Below are positions 23,744 through 46,386 of a stretch of DNA of 64,000 bases, piece after piece. The stretch is from the NCBI RefSeq assembly GCF_052324685.1, contig NC_135225.1, positions 14,259,110 to 14,323,109 of the forward strand, read 5' to 3'. The notes under the pieces were generated by a model. The model searched no databases. It was not told the origin of the DNA and saw nothing but the letters and a program-made list of their open reading frames with translations. Origin of the DNA: Brachyhypopomus gauderio. Lineage: Eukaryota > Chordata > Actinopteri > Gymnotiformes > Hypopomidae. The first letter of the stretch is position 1. Each line of letters opens with the position of its first letter. The translations under genes were made by a program, and so were the position numbers.

Positions 23744-24952
23744 ATGACGGGCTACACAGCGGATGAAAAACTCCGCTTGGCGCAGTTAACGAAACTTAGG
23801 CGACAGTGGCTGAAGGACCAGGAGCTTAGCCCACGAGAGCCTGTCATTGAACCCAAACCTCTGGGCCGCGTCGCCAAATTCTGGGCAGGTTTTCTGGAGC
23901 CCAAAACCCTGTGGAGGCTATACGTGAGTGCGGGGCTAGTGTTTAACATGGTGCATGATCTTTGGCAGTGATATAAGCGTTTCGGGCTGCAGGGACAAGC
24001 CAAAACTATTGAGCAATGCGGTTAAAGCTAGCTACATAGCATCCATAGCAAGTGAGTTGCCTCACTATAGGTTACAAAGGTACTTACTGTCAAGCGGAAT
24101 ATTGTTATATTTGTCTTAGGAAAATACAGAGATTCTAGAAACGGTCAGATATGATCCTACAATGGGGCATAGTACCCAAGAGATCAACCGCTTTCACGGA
24201 ATGGTATAAGTTGTGAAGTTTAAACTTCTAAGATTCTTTAATTTTTTTGAAGATCCCCAGTTCAGTTTTATACGAATCTCTTCTTAGGTACCTAATTTGA
24301 ATTCCTAAAAATTGGAAATTTCGAAAGTGCATTATGTTTGACCAAATCTTAAACATTGGGAAATGTACAAAGGAGACCATTGTACATCTTAATTCACAGT
24401 CGTACTGCAGTTTAACTTTGATGCACCTCTGATTTCATTTTCACAGACGTTTAAAGTCTACAATGCTGGACTATATACAGCCACGCGTGTCTTGATTCCA
24501 GCATGGATTGTGTATTACTACATGAAGTACCATGCTTCTGTGAGTTCACTTTTTTCTGACCTTAGTCACTGATTCAAAACAGGACATCTCTTACTTAACA
24601 ACTCGTTTATGACTAAATGCCTTTGTTGTATCAGCATGATTGCCATTGCTGGGGAAGTAGACAACATGGTTGATCATGGCATAATTTTATGATTTCATTG
24701 TCTTAACAGAAAATGCCAAATGGAATTGTAATGCGGAAACCACAGCTTTTCCCAGTAAGTACATCTGAAACTGTCACCAAATGTAAAAGACTGAATTGAT
24801 TAGACATCTGAATTTGATTGCCTGTCATGTGTAGATTGGTAATCTGTCATAATTGCTGGTGCTTATGTGTTGCATTGCAGGGTGACACCATTTTGGAAAC
24901 AGGAGAGGTTGTTCCGGATATCCCTGAGACAGGAGGCCATGGTCACCATTAA
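23744..24952 (+). CDS. ndufb6: ndufb6 (complex I subunit B6/B17)
   Basis: Four exons, join(23744..23923, 24447..24539, 24710..24754, 24881..24952), 390 bp and 129 residues versus 128 in human. All junctions are GT-AG in phase 0. The N-terminus [15 protein letters not shown] and the block [17 protein letters not shown] are near-identical to human NDUFB6. The single membrane segment, about residues 76-90 ([16 protein letters not shown] region), follows, and the end has [25 protein letters not shown]. It is an accessory subunit of the membrane arm of mitochondrial NADH dehydrogenase. An ATTAAA signal lies near 25040. topors follows on the same strand, the two genes being neighbours in mammals as well. 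Confidence 0.96.
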
Positions 24953-26055
24953 AGAGAAAAACATCAGTCTATCAGAAACATCTGTGTCCACCTTGTATAA
25001 TTAATGGCTTTGTGTGTGTACATATGAATACTTGATTCCATTAAAGATATTTAAACATACATTATACAACTTGTGAAGGTTTAATTAGTATATTGCTCTG
25101 TAAAATGCAGCAGTTTGCAAATATACATATACCCATAGCATGTGATGTAGTGCATATATGCATACATTATAGCGTCTGATATAGGTAGAGAATATAGGTA
25201 AGATTTAACTTATCAACCTGTGCTTCCACTTAAGTTTTGATACAAATCCCTAGGTTTCATTTTTGTTGTGAACATTCATAGACAATAGTCAAGTCATTTC
25301 TGTGTATGTTTCACACCAATAGATCTGAGTTGATTTCATCGTGGCCTCACCTGGCTTTTCTTCTGTAATGTTTCTCAAGGACTGAAAAGTTTTCCTAGTG
25401 GTACATCTGCTGATCCAGTGACCTGCAGCAACAGGCTAGTCAAGAGTCCTGGAGATGGAGAGAACCTGAAAACATTAGCTTGCGTTGTCTTGTTCTGTAG
25501 ATCCAAGTGTGTTCTGCTACAGGCCTGTTGCCTGTATGTCTCTTAGCCTGGTTGCCTCCTAGTCTGGGTGTCTCCTGGCTAGCTCCATAAATCTGGTACG
25601 AATAAGGACTTTGTTTCCAGGGAATCGTGGAATACAACTTTTCAGGATAGTGAGTTTTGTGCATGAGTAACAGTGTTAATGTGAGCCAAAAAGGTTTAAA
25701 TAAAAAGTGCCATACAGAGCCATTTACATCGGAGCCACCACACCCTCTTTACATCGATTCTCGGCTGGATTTCAGGTTTTCAGACTTGCCCCACTTGTAG
25801 AACACTTTTTGCTTATGCTTAAAGTCTCTAGGTTCCCATGTTGTTTTCATGCAAAAAAATATGTATTGTACTGTACTTTCATGCTTTCATGTGCAGTCCA
25901 ATTCCTTAGGAGCAGTGCGCCGTACTCATTAAACAAGGAGAGGTATACAAAATTCTAAAAGCTCTATTAGGTGAGAATAGTTTATTTTTTTATTTTTTAT
26001 TTTTTTAGAAAAGGTAAGGGTAAATATAAGTGGCTGTTTTATTTTGACACGATAA
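24953..26055. other. ndufb6 3' UTR and intergenic DNA before topors
   Basis: Polyadenylation signal near 25040. After that I see no gene or transposon; several short ORFs have no similarity I recognise. Confidence 0.55.
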
Positions 26056-26478
26056 ACCGGAAGCGTTAAATCGTCGTCTTTCACTTCCTTTACAGCGCCG
26101 TTGGTGACATAACGATTATTATAAAATATAGTTAGCTCTTTAGCTTAGCTTAATGATATTTTCGACGTCTGTGATATTTTACTTTGGTTTATCATTGTGA
26201 GTCGCTAGGAAATTACTACTTCGTGTCATAATAGTGACTATTTGTTGTTTTAGCCAGTTCGGCTAGATATAGATAGCTAGATAGGAGATGTCTAACTTAG
26301 TAGTTAGCCCGTAGTTAGCCGGTGGAAGTAGGCGACCGGGACGGTGTGGTCAGCTCGTCTTGCGTGACTCGCCATATTCATATCATGGACACATTTTGAG
26401 CACTGGACGGTTGGCTCGGTCACGATAAATGACCCGCCCGGCCAAGCGAGAACTTTACCTTACGCTTAAAGAGATCCG
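26056..26478 (+). promoter_or_regulatory. topors: topors promoter and inferred 5' UTR exon
   Basis: An ETS-type site ACCGGAAG lies at 26056-26063. The region ends at a good donor (ATCCG then GTAAGT at 26479). Joined to the acceptor at 27277-27278, it gives a 5' UTR that leads to the topors ATG. The transcription start itself is not visible. A short upstream ORF begins at 26429 (see findings). Confidence 0.55.
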
Positions 26479-26744
26479 GTAAGTTTCAAACGGGTGTGTT
26501 TGGCTCGACGTTGTAAACGTTTGATGGTCGTGGACACATTCTCGGGTTTCTAGACTCAATATGGAGTTAGTACACCTCACCCGTATTACAGCATCTACTC
26601 CTCTTTCTCAGATCTTGGAGTGGGTCTGTGGGAATGTTTTTTTTAAACTGAGATGCTATCTCATAATTGACTTACTATCTCGTAATAACGCAATACTAAC
26701 GAGTTACTATATGGATTTCAAGCAGAAAAAGGCTTCCATAGATG

Positions 26745-27060
26745 TTGAATGAGAGGACCAGGCTTGCAGTTTCCACAATAGTTCATCCCAGTTGTGTTAT
26801 ATGGGGTTGAGGTCAGGGCACTACGTGGGCCGCTCAAGTTCTAACACACCAAACTCATCCAGCCATGCCTTTATGGACCTTGCTTTGTGTACTGTGGCAC
26901 CGTCATGCTGGAACACAAAAGTGTCTTCCCCAAATTGTTCTCACAAAGTGGAAAGCATACAATTGTCTAATATGTCTTTATATGCAAAAGCATTAAGATT
27001 TCCCTTCACTAGTACTTGGGGGGCCTAGACCGAGTTTGGAAAACAACTCCTGACACAGAT
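26745..27060 (-). mobile_element. Tc1-like transposon fragment in topors intron 1
   Basis: The text on the plus strand (GGCTTGCAGTTTCCACAATA, then ATGGGGTTGAGGTCAGGGCA and CCATGCCTTTATGGACCTTG) is the antisense of the 3' half of a fish Tc1-like transposase gene. Frames are broken and both element ends are missing. Confidence 0.75.
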
Positions 27061-27281
27061 TATTAGGCTTTCTCAGTAGGACATTTCTTATTTGAATGTG
27101 GTACTTTTGATTAAACCAGATAAAAATGCATGAGTAGTTGATCAAAAGACAAAAAAGTAAAATTCTAAGGGATGTCAGACCTACAGAATACACCTGGTCA
27201 TAATGTCGAACAATTTTACTAATGATATTTTTTACTAATGATATAATTTTTACTAATGATAACTATTTGTATTTCCAGATT

Positions 27282-29897
27282 ATGGCATCAACCAAGATGA
27301 AAATTCGTGTCAGGAAAAAGAGCTCATCCACCCCTGTGTCGAAGGTGATATCCAAAGAAGCGTCCCCAGACTCCAAGTGCCCCATCTGTCTAGATCAGTT
27401 CAAAAACATCTCTTATGTGGATACGTGTCTGCATCGCTTTTGTTTCCGCTGCATCCACGAGTGGTCCAAGAACAAAGCCGAGTGTCCCTTATGCAAGCAG
27501 CCGTTCAACTCCATCTACCACTCCATAAAGGCTGAGGATGACTTCAAACAGTTCAACCTGCGGCCCACCGACAATGGCTCCTTTGGAAGCCTGGCGGGTC
27601 AGAGGTTCCGGTACCGCACCACGCTGACAGGTGGCCGGAGGCCGTCCGCCAGGCGCACGTCCCCACCTCCCGACCACGGGGTGATGTTCGAGGGTCTGGC
27701 GGGCGCGGTGGATCGTGGGAACGACCGGGGCTTCCAGCGCATGTGCGCGAGGCTGTCGGTGTGGCGGCGGGCGCAGGCACAGGGCCGGCCACTGCGCACC
27801 CCCCAGGAGCAGGAGATGATCCGCTTCCGGAGGACCCTGTACCGCAGGGGCCTGTGGGTCCGGGGCGTTCGGGACGGAGGGCGATCCCGGGAGACGTCAG
27901 CAGAGTTCTTCCGGAGAAACCCAGCCTGCCTCCACCGGCTGGTGCCGTGGATCAAACGCGAGCTGACCGTGCTCTACGGCACCCACGGCTCTCTGGTCAA
28001 CATCGTCCAGCACATCATCATGTCCCAGATCACCCGCTACGACATGCAGGACCCGGCTGTGCTGCAGGAGCTCCGCCCCTTCCTGCTCTCACGCACGGAG
28101 CACTTTCTGCACGAGTTCATGAGCTTCGCACGCGCGCCCTTCAACGTGGAGGCGTACGACCAGCACGCCGTCTACGACTGCCCCGCCCCCGCCGCCGAGG
28201 AGAGCGGAGGCTCGGACTCGTCTGTGATTGCGCTCTCTGAGGACGAAGAGGCGTCCGTCTCCCAGACAGGCTCCAGCCCTGCCGCCACGCTCAGCCACAC
28301 GGCCTGGGACGACGAGACCCCGGGCCCGTCCTACTCCGGCGAGGCCACGCGCGTCTTCACCCTGCCGGCCACCGACTCGGACACCGACAGCAGCGCGGAG
28401 GAGGCGGGGCCGTCCACAGCTCCTCCTGCCCAGGCCGACGCCCACATAGACGAGGAAGATTGTGGCAGCAGTGGTGAGGAAGACTGTGTAATCGTAGGCT
28501 TTGTAAAGCCGACGGTGGACAGGACTCCCGAGCTGGTGCAGCTCTCATCTGATTCTGAGGAATCGGTGCAGGAAGAGCGGGCAGAGAAGCCTCACCTGCC
28601 CCAGCATATCCGATTCACCTCAGAGCCCAGCTCGCCCGCGTCCAACCGCTCCGAGCCCAGCTGCCAACCCTCCAGCTTCTCAGCAGCCAAAGAGGAGCCG
28701 TCTCGCAGGTGCAGGACCTCTCCACAGACATCCAGCGATGCAAGATCATCTCATTCAGAGCACCACTGCAGACCATCTCAAAGACGAAAGCCATCGCCAA
28801 AAAACCATCGGTGTGAGGTTGAGGACAAACAAAGTCGCCACTCCCAGAACAGACGGAAGGATGGATCCGGGTCAAGAAATCGAGATGGAGAGCATTCATC
28901 CCACCACCAGAGGAGGTGCTGTTGTTCACGGAGTCCTCGTTCTAGGGAAAGGACAGGAGCCAGAGAGACAAGTGGCAGCTCTTTGTCGTCCCGTCCCCCT
29001 TGCCCCCTCCACGGTTTTGAGAGGAACGGTAGCAGCAGGTCTCACATAGAGACCAGCACAAGCTACATGAGACTGGGAAGCCATTCTCGTGCACTCTCCT
29101 GGTCCCGTTATCGCACACGTTCCCAATCTAGGTCTCGTGCACGCTCCCGGTCCCACTCACGTTCTCGCTCTTGGTCTCGTGCGCGCTCCCGGTCACGCTC
29201 ACGGGCACGCTCACAGGCACGCTCCCGATCCAGGTCACGTGCATGCTCAATCAGTAAAAGTAGGAGCAGAGGAGTCCATGGCAGGGATCGCAGGCGCTCA
29301 GAGAGCCGCTGCAAAAACTCCTCCCCTTCCTCACACAGGAGGTCACGGCACAAGCCCAGCGGAAAGCGCAAATGCAAATCATTGCACACGGGGCAGACAT
29401 CTGGAGGCGGGACTTCGGTAGGCACCGCCCAGGAGGAAAGGAGAAGCAGAAAGGATCATCGCAAGAAGAAGAGGAGGAGGAGGAGGAGGAGTGCCAGTGT
29501 AGAGATCATTTATGAGGATGGGGTCACAGAGCAGAGCAGCAAACGTCACAGGAAGAAGAAGAAACGTAAGAAGAGCAAGAGGAGGAAGAGGAGTGAGGAG
29601 AGGAGAACGCATGGCTGCCCGGCCATCATCACCGTCCCCAGTGACAGCGACGCTGACCAGGAGGCGGCCGCGAACATCGCCGCGGACACAGACTCCGCCC
29701 ACGTACTCCCACACTGCACTGCAGATGCCCAGACGCTGTCCACAACACCAGCTGGACCTGCAGATGCACCAGAGCTGACCGGTACCACCAGCCGGACTGC
29801 ATCCCCCCAGCCACTGGGAGGTGCACTGCAGCCTGGGGAGCAGCAAGTGTTAACGGGTGGTGTGAACATTTCATCTGAAGAGCCCCATGGTGACTGA
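27282..29897 (+). CDS. topors: topors (RING-type E3 ubiquitin and SUMO ligase)
   Basis: One large coding exon of 871 residues (human about 1,045). The frame is open upstream to 27222, but the splice acceptor TTCCAG at 27273-27278 lies inside that part, so the ATG at 27282 is chosen. A C3HC4 RING occupies about residues 33-71 (Cys33, Cys36, Cys49, His51, Cys54, Cys57, Cys68, Cys71) in the typical SPDSKCPICLDQF context. The conserved TOPORS block RYRTTLTGG ... AEFFRRNPACLHRLVPWIKRELTVL ... IVQHIIMS follows. SUMO-interacting-like motifs (VIALSEDEE, CVIVGF) lie near residues 313 and 402. An Arg-Ser domain spans about 600-665, then Lys/Arg tracts and SVEIIYEDG. In mammals TOPORS acts in the nucleus and at centrosomes/cilia, binding p53 and topoisomerase I. 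GC content is far above the flanks. Confidence 0.96.
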   Translation: MASTKMKIRVRKKSSSTPVSKVISKEASPDSKCPICLDQFKNISYVDTCLHRFCFRCIHEWSKNKAECPLCKQPFNSIYHSIKAEDDFKQFNLRPTDNGSFGSLAGQRFRYRTTLTGGRRPSARRTSPPPDHGVMFEGLAGAVDRGNDRGFQRMCARLSVWRRAQAQGRPLRTPQEQEMIRFRRTLYRRGLWVRGVRDGGRSRETSAEFFRRNPACLHRLVPWIKRELTVLYGTHGSLVNIVQHIIMSQITRYDMQDPAVLQELRPFLLSRTEHFLHEFMSFARAPFNVEAYDQHAVYDCPAPAAEESGGSDSSVIALSEDEEASVSQTGSSPAATLSHTAWDDETPGPSYSGEATRVFTLPATDSDTDSSAEEAGPSTAPPAQADAHIDEEDCGSSGEEDCVIVGFVKPTVDRTPELVQLSSDSEESVQEERAEKPHLPQHIRFTSEPSSPASNRSEPSCQPSSFSAAKEEPSRRCRTSPQTSSDARSSHSEHHCRPSQRRKPSPKNHRCEVEDKQSRHSQNRRKDGSGSRNRDGEHSSHHQRRCCCSRSPRSRERTGARETSGSSLSSRPPCPLHGFERNGSSRSHIETSTSYMRLGSHSRALSWSRYRTRSQSRSRARSRSHSRSRSWSRARSRSRSRARSQARSRSRSRACSISKSRSRGVHGRDRRRSESRCKNSSPSSHRRSRHKPSGKRKCKSLHTGQTSGGGTSVGTAQEERRSRKDHRKKKRRRRRRSASVEIIYEDGVTEQSSKRHRKKKKRKKSKRRKRSEERRTHGCPAIITVPSDSDADQEAAANIAADTDSAHVLPHCTADAQTLSTTPAGPADAPELTGTTSRTASPQPLGGALQPGEQQVLTGGVNISSEEPHGD

Positions 29898-30639
29898 TCC
29901 ACTGATTAGGTCATCTGTGTCCTAAACATAGACGAACATACAAGATGATATCCGAGCACAGAAACAGTTAAAAGCGTATGTGCTGGTTTTAATGCACAGG
30001 CCAAATCATTTATTTTCTTAGATTTTTTTGTCATTTTAAAGGGTGGTAATTGATCTCTTGAATTGGTTTATTTTATGGTAATGACATGATATTTCTGATG
30101 GTATTATATATGTATCTGAGGAGATGGATGAGCTGTTCTCAGGGATTAAGAACTTGGCTAAATGTCTTTAGTTCAACCTCCCTGTTGTTCCAGGACTATT
30201 ATCTGTTAAAAACACATGGAACATGGCTGTCTGAAACTGACATACGAGTCTGTTTAGAAGTGAACAGCAATAAACTGTCTAAATGGATTTTTGGTGTGAT
30301 GTGCACTTTAAACGGGTTAAAAGGGCTGAGATATTTGTTTCTAGCTGCTAAATTAACTTACATCTTTACCAGTAATTATACAACTGTATTACATGCTTTT
30401 CTTAAATGTATTCATACCTTTATTACCATACCTTTATACCTCATGATCAATCGTGAAGATAAATATTAAAACAAATTTGACGAGGTAATAGCGAGATACC
30501 ACCACGGGGGGTCAGTAATACACCTCTAGTCAGTGAGGGATGCAGTTTTTGCTGCAGTAGAAGCACGCGGGCGCTACCATAGAAATCGCACCACATGCGG
30601 AACATATGAGGGTTGATTTTCTTTTGCATCTGCGAGAAC
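29898..30639. other. topors 3' UTR and mtap promoter region
   Basis: AT-rich 3' UTR-like sequence, turning GC-richer from about 30480 in the presumed mtap promoter. A 127-codon ORF at 30086-30469 has no domain and is treated as chance. Confidence 0.5.
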
Positions 30640-41712
<11,073 letters not shown>

Positions 41713-44119
41713 TGCTCCTCCGACGCTGATGGAAGACTGAATCAGCTGACACACACACGCACACACACATACACACACACACACACACACTCCACATTCT
41801 TCTATTAGTCACCGGCTAGAAACAGAGTCCATGCTGTGCTTCAGACCTCTTTAGACCCGCTTTACCATTAACGAAGCTTAACACGGTGGACACGCACGCA
41901 TTTTACATCACAATGGACACATTTTACACCATGTTCAAGGTTCATTACATGAGCAACATGGCTCTTCATGTTCCTCTGTTTTCCTGTTAACTTCCTGTTT
42001 ACGGACAGAACTCCGTTCATCAATCGTCTTTTTTCCCCTTTAGAGAACTGTAAGCCTTAGAACATTGCAGGGGTCAGATTTTAGGAGGGGATGCTTTCTC
42101 AAATCACTTGAATCTTGCATCCCTCGTGTGTTGCTTGAGTTAGGTGCTGATGATCAGGGGAGCCGTGCTATCCTGTGTCAGAGTGCTGACCTCTGCTAAC
42201 CTTTCAGTTCTGTCCAGTTCCTGGTTGCTATTAAAATGTAAATGTTGTTTGGATTAGAGAGGTACAGACGTCTATTGCTGTGGGAGGAAAACTCTTGACC
42301 AGAGATTTCTGTATGTGGCAGTGGTGAATAAGAGTAAAAATAAATGACCACCATTTATAATCAAACCATGGGTGTTTATTTTCTTTTCTTGAGGTAGGCA
42401 TTCACATGATATTAACGTGTGTCCACCGTGCTGGTTTCACTTTGAAAACCAGGAAGTGGCTTGGCTGGGTGACTTGGCTGTGTGTAGGCGTGTTATGCAC
42501 AGACGTCCTGTTCTTTACATGTACACTGTACGCTCTTACATTGCAATAATCAACTACTCTGATGCCTTCTGTGGCTTTAATAAATCATATAATCAAGATG
42601 TTCTATGGTTCTTTTTGGGAGACAATCACTACAAAGCATCTATTTTTCTAAAGTCTCTGGATGGCCTCTAAAATATGCTGTTTAGTGTGGTGTAATGATA
42701 TTTCTTGACTCTTTTGTTTATACTGCTTCGATATTTTTGATGGAATCATGCACTATTTGGCATATTGACATTAAAATAAAAGGCGTATGTATATAATTTG
42801 ACGTAAACACAGTAGCCGAGTCACGGTGGTTGTGAAGACCTGAACATCAAGCCTTTAATTCTGATGTTAACTCTGGATCCAGTCAATAAAACCGAAAGTA
42901 GCCTTTTTCTTAACTAATGCAGTAGTCTAAAAAATCCACATATTGTTCACTAACAATGCTGAACATGTGGGTACAAAAATTAAGACAGGTAAGCAAAATG
43001 AAACCTAACTTGTATATTTACTTTTGAATTAATATTATATTACCACCTTAAAATCTACAAAAAATAAATAAAGGAAATTTGTGTATAGAAATGTGATATT
43101 AGGCGATAGCACCCGGACATTTTTGTTAAGCATTTTCTCCGACACAAAGTTGGTTCTTTGTGCACGCGCCTCTGGTCTCCGCTTATTGTTCGCTTGCGCG
43201 TGTAGCATTTTGCACTACTGTGTCAAAATTATTTGCAGAGCTCCGTCTGGTTGTAAATGATAAGCTCGCGATTCGGGGCGTCACTTGTGTTGTCTGAGCG
43301 TCTGCTTGCATTTAGGACAAGACAGTATAAAAGCAGCAGACAATAGACAACATGCAAACTAAATAAACCTATACGGCGAACCTTTGACGTTTTCTAAAAT
43401 ATAAATCAGTATCACGTTTTGGGTGACAGCCCAAGAAAATAAACCGAGCATCAATTTAAAATCCTGAAAAACGAGATTAAAAATAGTAAGACGCACTGAA
43501 GAAACGGACGAGTCTAATAGTATATTTCACTTTGAAGACATATGAACATATGCCAATTAAAAAAATTAGTGGACTGACATTTTAATTGTAGCAAAATAAG
43601 AAATTAGAAGAATAAATAATGATAATAGAAAAGATGGTTTAAATATCTTAATACTCCCAATTTTCTCTAATTAAAAAAGTTTTTTTTTCTTCAAGAAATC
43701 ACCGAGTCCGACGAAAGATAAATCGTTTCTATTTAACTTTCAATTTAATTTTAATCTACTGTTTTATAAAAGATTTGCGTATTATCAAATCAGTGCAACA
43801 GATACACCGTAGTGGGAAAAATTACCTGATATTTTCAGTGATAAATTAAAAACCTTAAGTGCATTTTATAGTTTACATATAATTCAGCAAAACCGAGTTT
43901 ATTTAATTTAGAGCTATATGCTATAAATTCAAACACATAATTCAATTAAAACCGTTCTAATTGTAGTGCGCATATATAAACAATAAATATCGAAAAAAAT
44001 TATAATAAAACTCCTGTGGAAATATATAACTACAAACTTTCATGTCCAACTTGACTGTCCAACATGAATGTAATCAGTGCAAGGGGAGAGGTGGATTGAA
44101 AGGATAATAAATAGCACAT
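41713..44119. other. mtap 3' UTR and intergenic DNA before cdkn2a/b
   Basis: mtap and cdkn2a/b converge here. A CA repeat runs at 41749-41790, and AATAAA-type signals lie near 42337 and 42774. From 43400 the sequence is very AT-rich. No other gene or transposon recognised. Confidence 0.55.
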
Positions 44120-45144
44120 TTAAATGTTATTCAAATAATCGAAAACCTCCTGATGTCCGTTTAGCTGGGCCAAATCCAGTGGTCTGTAATTCTTGTTATC
44201 CTTGACGTGCGGATCAGCACCACATTGAATTAAAACCTTGACAGTGTCCAGAAATCCTGTTCTTGCAGCGTCGTGCAGCGGGGTAGCGCCCGAATGCGCG
44301 TCCACCACGTTGGGGTTTGCTCCGTGCATGAGCAACAGGATCGCCACCGGGGTGCTGCCCATCATCATCACCTGTGAAGTTAAAGACGTTTCAAAACTTT
44401 AAAGTTTTTTTTTTTTTTTTTTTTTTTTTAAGTTAAAGACGTATTTAACGTTACATAAGTCGTTTCACACGTCTTGAATTATATGGCATTATTCAATACA
44501 ACATTAGCTGGAAGGGTCCTAATTGTATTTTACTCTAGTTTGTTCTATAATTAAGAACAAAAAAGACAACGTTATTTTACGATTTTTAGTTGCAAAATTT
44601 AAATATTGTACGCTATAGCTTTAATCATACGATCTTCTTTTTAAAAACTTAGGCCTTTGTATTACCTACAGCATTTCCCTTTAATTTAGTCATACAACAG
44701 TAGCTAGAATGTAGGCTACTAATATTCACTGCTCCTTTTTGTGTCAAATTTTGTCAAAGTGTGGTCGATACAAATTTCGTTCGAGTATGAAGGCATCAGC
44801 GTTTTTTTAAGGCGAGGCAATAAAACAAAATGTTTTTATGAATGTTATGTGTGCTGTTAAGATGCATATTTGGAATAAGAAAGAAACAAACAGAAAAAAA
44901 ACATTTGCCTCTGTGTGTGAGCTACTCTTAACATTTGAGCTGTGCAAAATAAAACGCTTCTCAAATCGATGGTGGCAATCAGTCTACAACATTTAAAACA
45001 GCTGACATTTTGACAGCTTACCTGAATAGGTGTCCTCCCGAAACTATTCACGCCGTTCACATCAGCTCCATTTCGTAGTAAAGATTCAACAACTCCTGTG
45101 TTTCCATTTGCGGCTGCTGACGCGAGTTCATCTCTACTATGCAT
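44120..45144 (-). CDS. cdkn2a/b: cdkn2a/b (INK4-type CDK4/6 inhibitor, p15/p16-like)
   Basis: Two exons, complement of join(44120..44371, 45022..45144), 375 bp and 124 residues. The junction is GTAAGC / CACAG and in phase 0. Four ankyrin repeats fill the protein. Exon 1 encodes DELASAAANGNTGVVESLLRNGADVNGVNSFGRTPIQ, and exon 2 starts VMMMGSTPVAILLLMHGANPN, a hallmark of p15/p16, then ATPLHDAARTGFLDTVKVL and RPLDLAQLNGHQEV. INK4 proteins bind CDK4 and CDK6 and hold back cyclin D and the G1-S transition. It is at the short end for the family because the N- and C-terminal extensions of human p15 (138) and p16 (156) are absent. Fish generally have one INK4 gene at this locus; I saw no exon for ARF. 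The order next to mtap matches human 9p21. Confidence 0.95.
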
Positions 45145-45560
45145 CCTATCCCGTCCGAGTTGGGTTTGTTTTACGAACCTCGAGATTCTGTTTGACAGGT
45201 ACCTTAAACAAACGATCAGGATGTTAGAGCAAACGCATTGCGAGCGGCATATTTTATTTTCCCTGTTGTGTGTTTGCAGGGTCGGTCAAGTTTAGAGCTC
45301 CTCGATGCGAAGTGAAAATCCGCCAATACGCCGAAAGGTAGCCTACGGAGTGATCATATGCGAGATATTTGTTCGGGCTTGTCTCTGTTTTGACTCCTTA
45401 ACGTCACCGGCGCTGCAGTGGCGTTCTGCGCATGCGCGGACACAGCTGATTCAGGAACTATATAGGCAGGTCGGTCTGAGACTGACGAGAAAAGTAAATA
45501 CGGGACTGTAAGACACTCGGTGAATTAATAAAGGTACATACGTGTTATGGAACACGTGCT
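45145..45560. promoter_or_regulatory. cdkn2a/b: cdkn2a/b promoter region, possibly bidirectional
   Basis: CpG-containing region just upstream of the cdkn2a/b start codon. It holds GCGCATGCGC at 45428-45437 (a consensus NRF1 palindrome) and CTATATAG at 45458-45465, a self-complementary TATA-like box that could serve both strands. On the plus side a donor-like AATAAAGGTACAT follows at about 45528-45540. Confidence 0.45.
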
Positions 45561-46084
45561 AAATTAAACGCTTCCCATGGTCAGTGACTTTCGCTGTTAC
45601 ACCGAATCAAGACGCCGCCTGGTTAGTTAACGTAGCACGATGGCTAGCTAGCTATGAAGCTAGCCCACTGACGGGCCGTGTTGGCGTCGCGCGCGCGCGC
45701 GTGCGTGCGTTCCGATAGTGGCGATGAACACGCTGCTGGTTACACCCATGCTGTGGCACCAGCGATAATGAACTACCAACATGACGGCCATTATCGTCAC
45801 AAGCTAAATGGAAGAAGACGAAATACATCTCAAGAGCCCCCGTATTTGATTCAATTAGTCATTTTTCTTAAACTGTTACATATCCTTATGTTACACCTGC
45901 TTATCCAGTGGTTATTTTCAGTGTCTAGTTGAAAATACGTTTTATTTAGAAGGAACGAACTCGTGTTATATTAATAGCAAAACGTTTTGATACAAAATCT
46001 CTATTTAAATGTTTTTTTTTAGAAATTTTTTTGTTAATCAGAATAACAGTGGTTAAAAGTTGAAAGAAGTTGAATAAAACGTCT
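45561..46084. other. Upstream flank of cdkn2a/b
   Basis: Contains an alternating CG/TG tract (CGCGCGCGCGCGTGCGTGCG) near 45688-45708 able to adopt Z-form. No gene recognised. Confidence 0.5.
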
Positions 46085-46092
46085 ACTCCAAC

Positions 46093-46378
46093 TAGGGTTG
46101 CCACCTGTCCCGGTTTTCCCGGGACTGTCCCGGTTTTCCTTCTTTTTAATATTCGGTCCCGGCAAAAAAAATGTATGTCCCGGTTTTCACTAGGTTAGTT
46201 CAAACGACAATGTAGACTGTTTCTGCACACTTTAAATCTGTCTTTTGTCTCGCTGTGTCCATTTTACACCCCCCCCGGTAACATTTTACGTTCGCAGCTA
46301 CCCCCCCCCCCCCCCCCCCGTATACTGTGTCAGTATTACAGTGTCCTTGTTTTTTGTCAGACCTAGGTGGCAACCCTA
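46093..46378. mobile_element. Short hAT-like MITE, 286 bp
   Basis: The ends TAGGGTTGCCACCT and AGGTGGCAACCCTA are inverted repeats. A perfect 8-bp duplication ACTCCAAC flanks them at 46085-46092 and 46379-46386. Inside are three copies of a TGTCCCGGTTTTC block near the left end and a poly-C run at about 46300-46319. Confidence 0.92.
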
Positions 46379-46386
46379 ACTCCAAC

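Noticed and set aside
27599-29902. Many ORFs antisense to or in other frames of topors
   Set aside because: They are shadows of the GC-rich, repeat-rich topors exon.
30086-30469. 127-codon ORF after topors
   Set aside because: AT-rich 3' UTR context, no domain and no splice or promoter signals.
44372-45021. Additional INK4/ARF exon in the cdkn2a/b intron
   Set aside because: No open frame with splice sites and ARF-like Arg-rich sequence was found.
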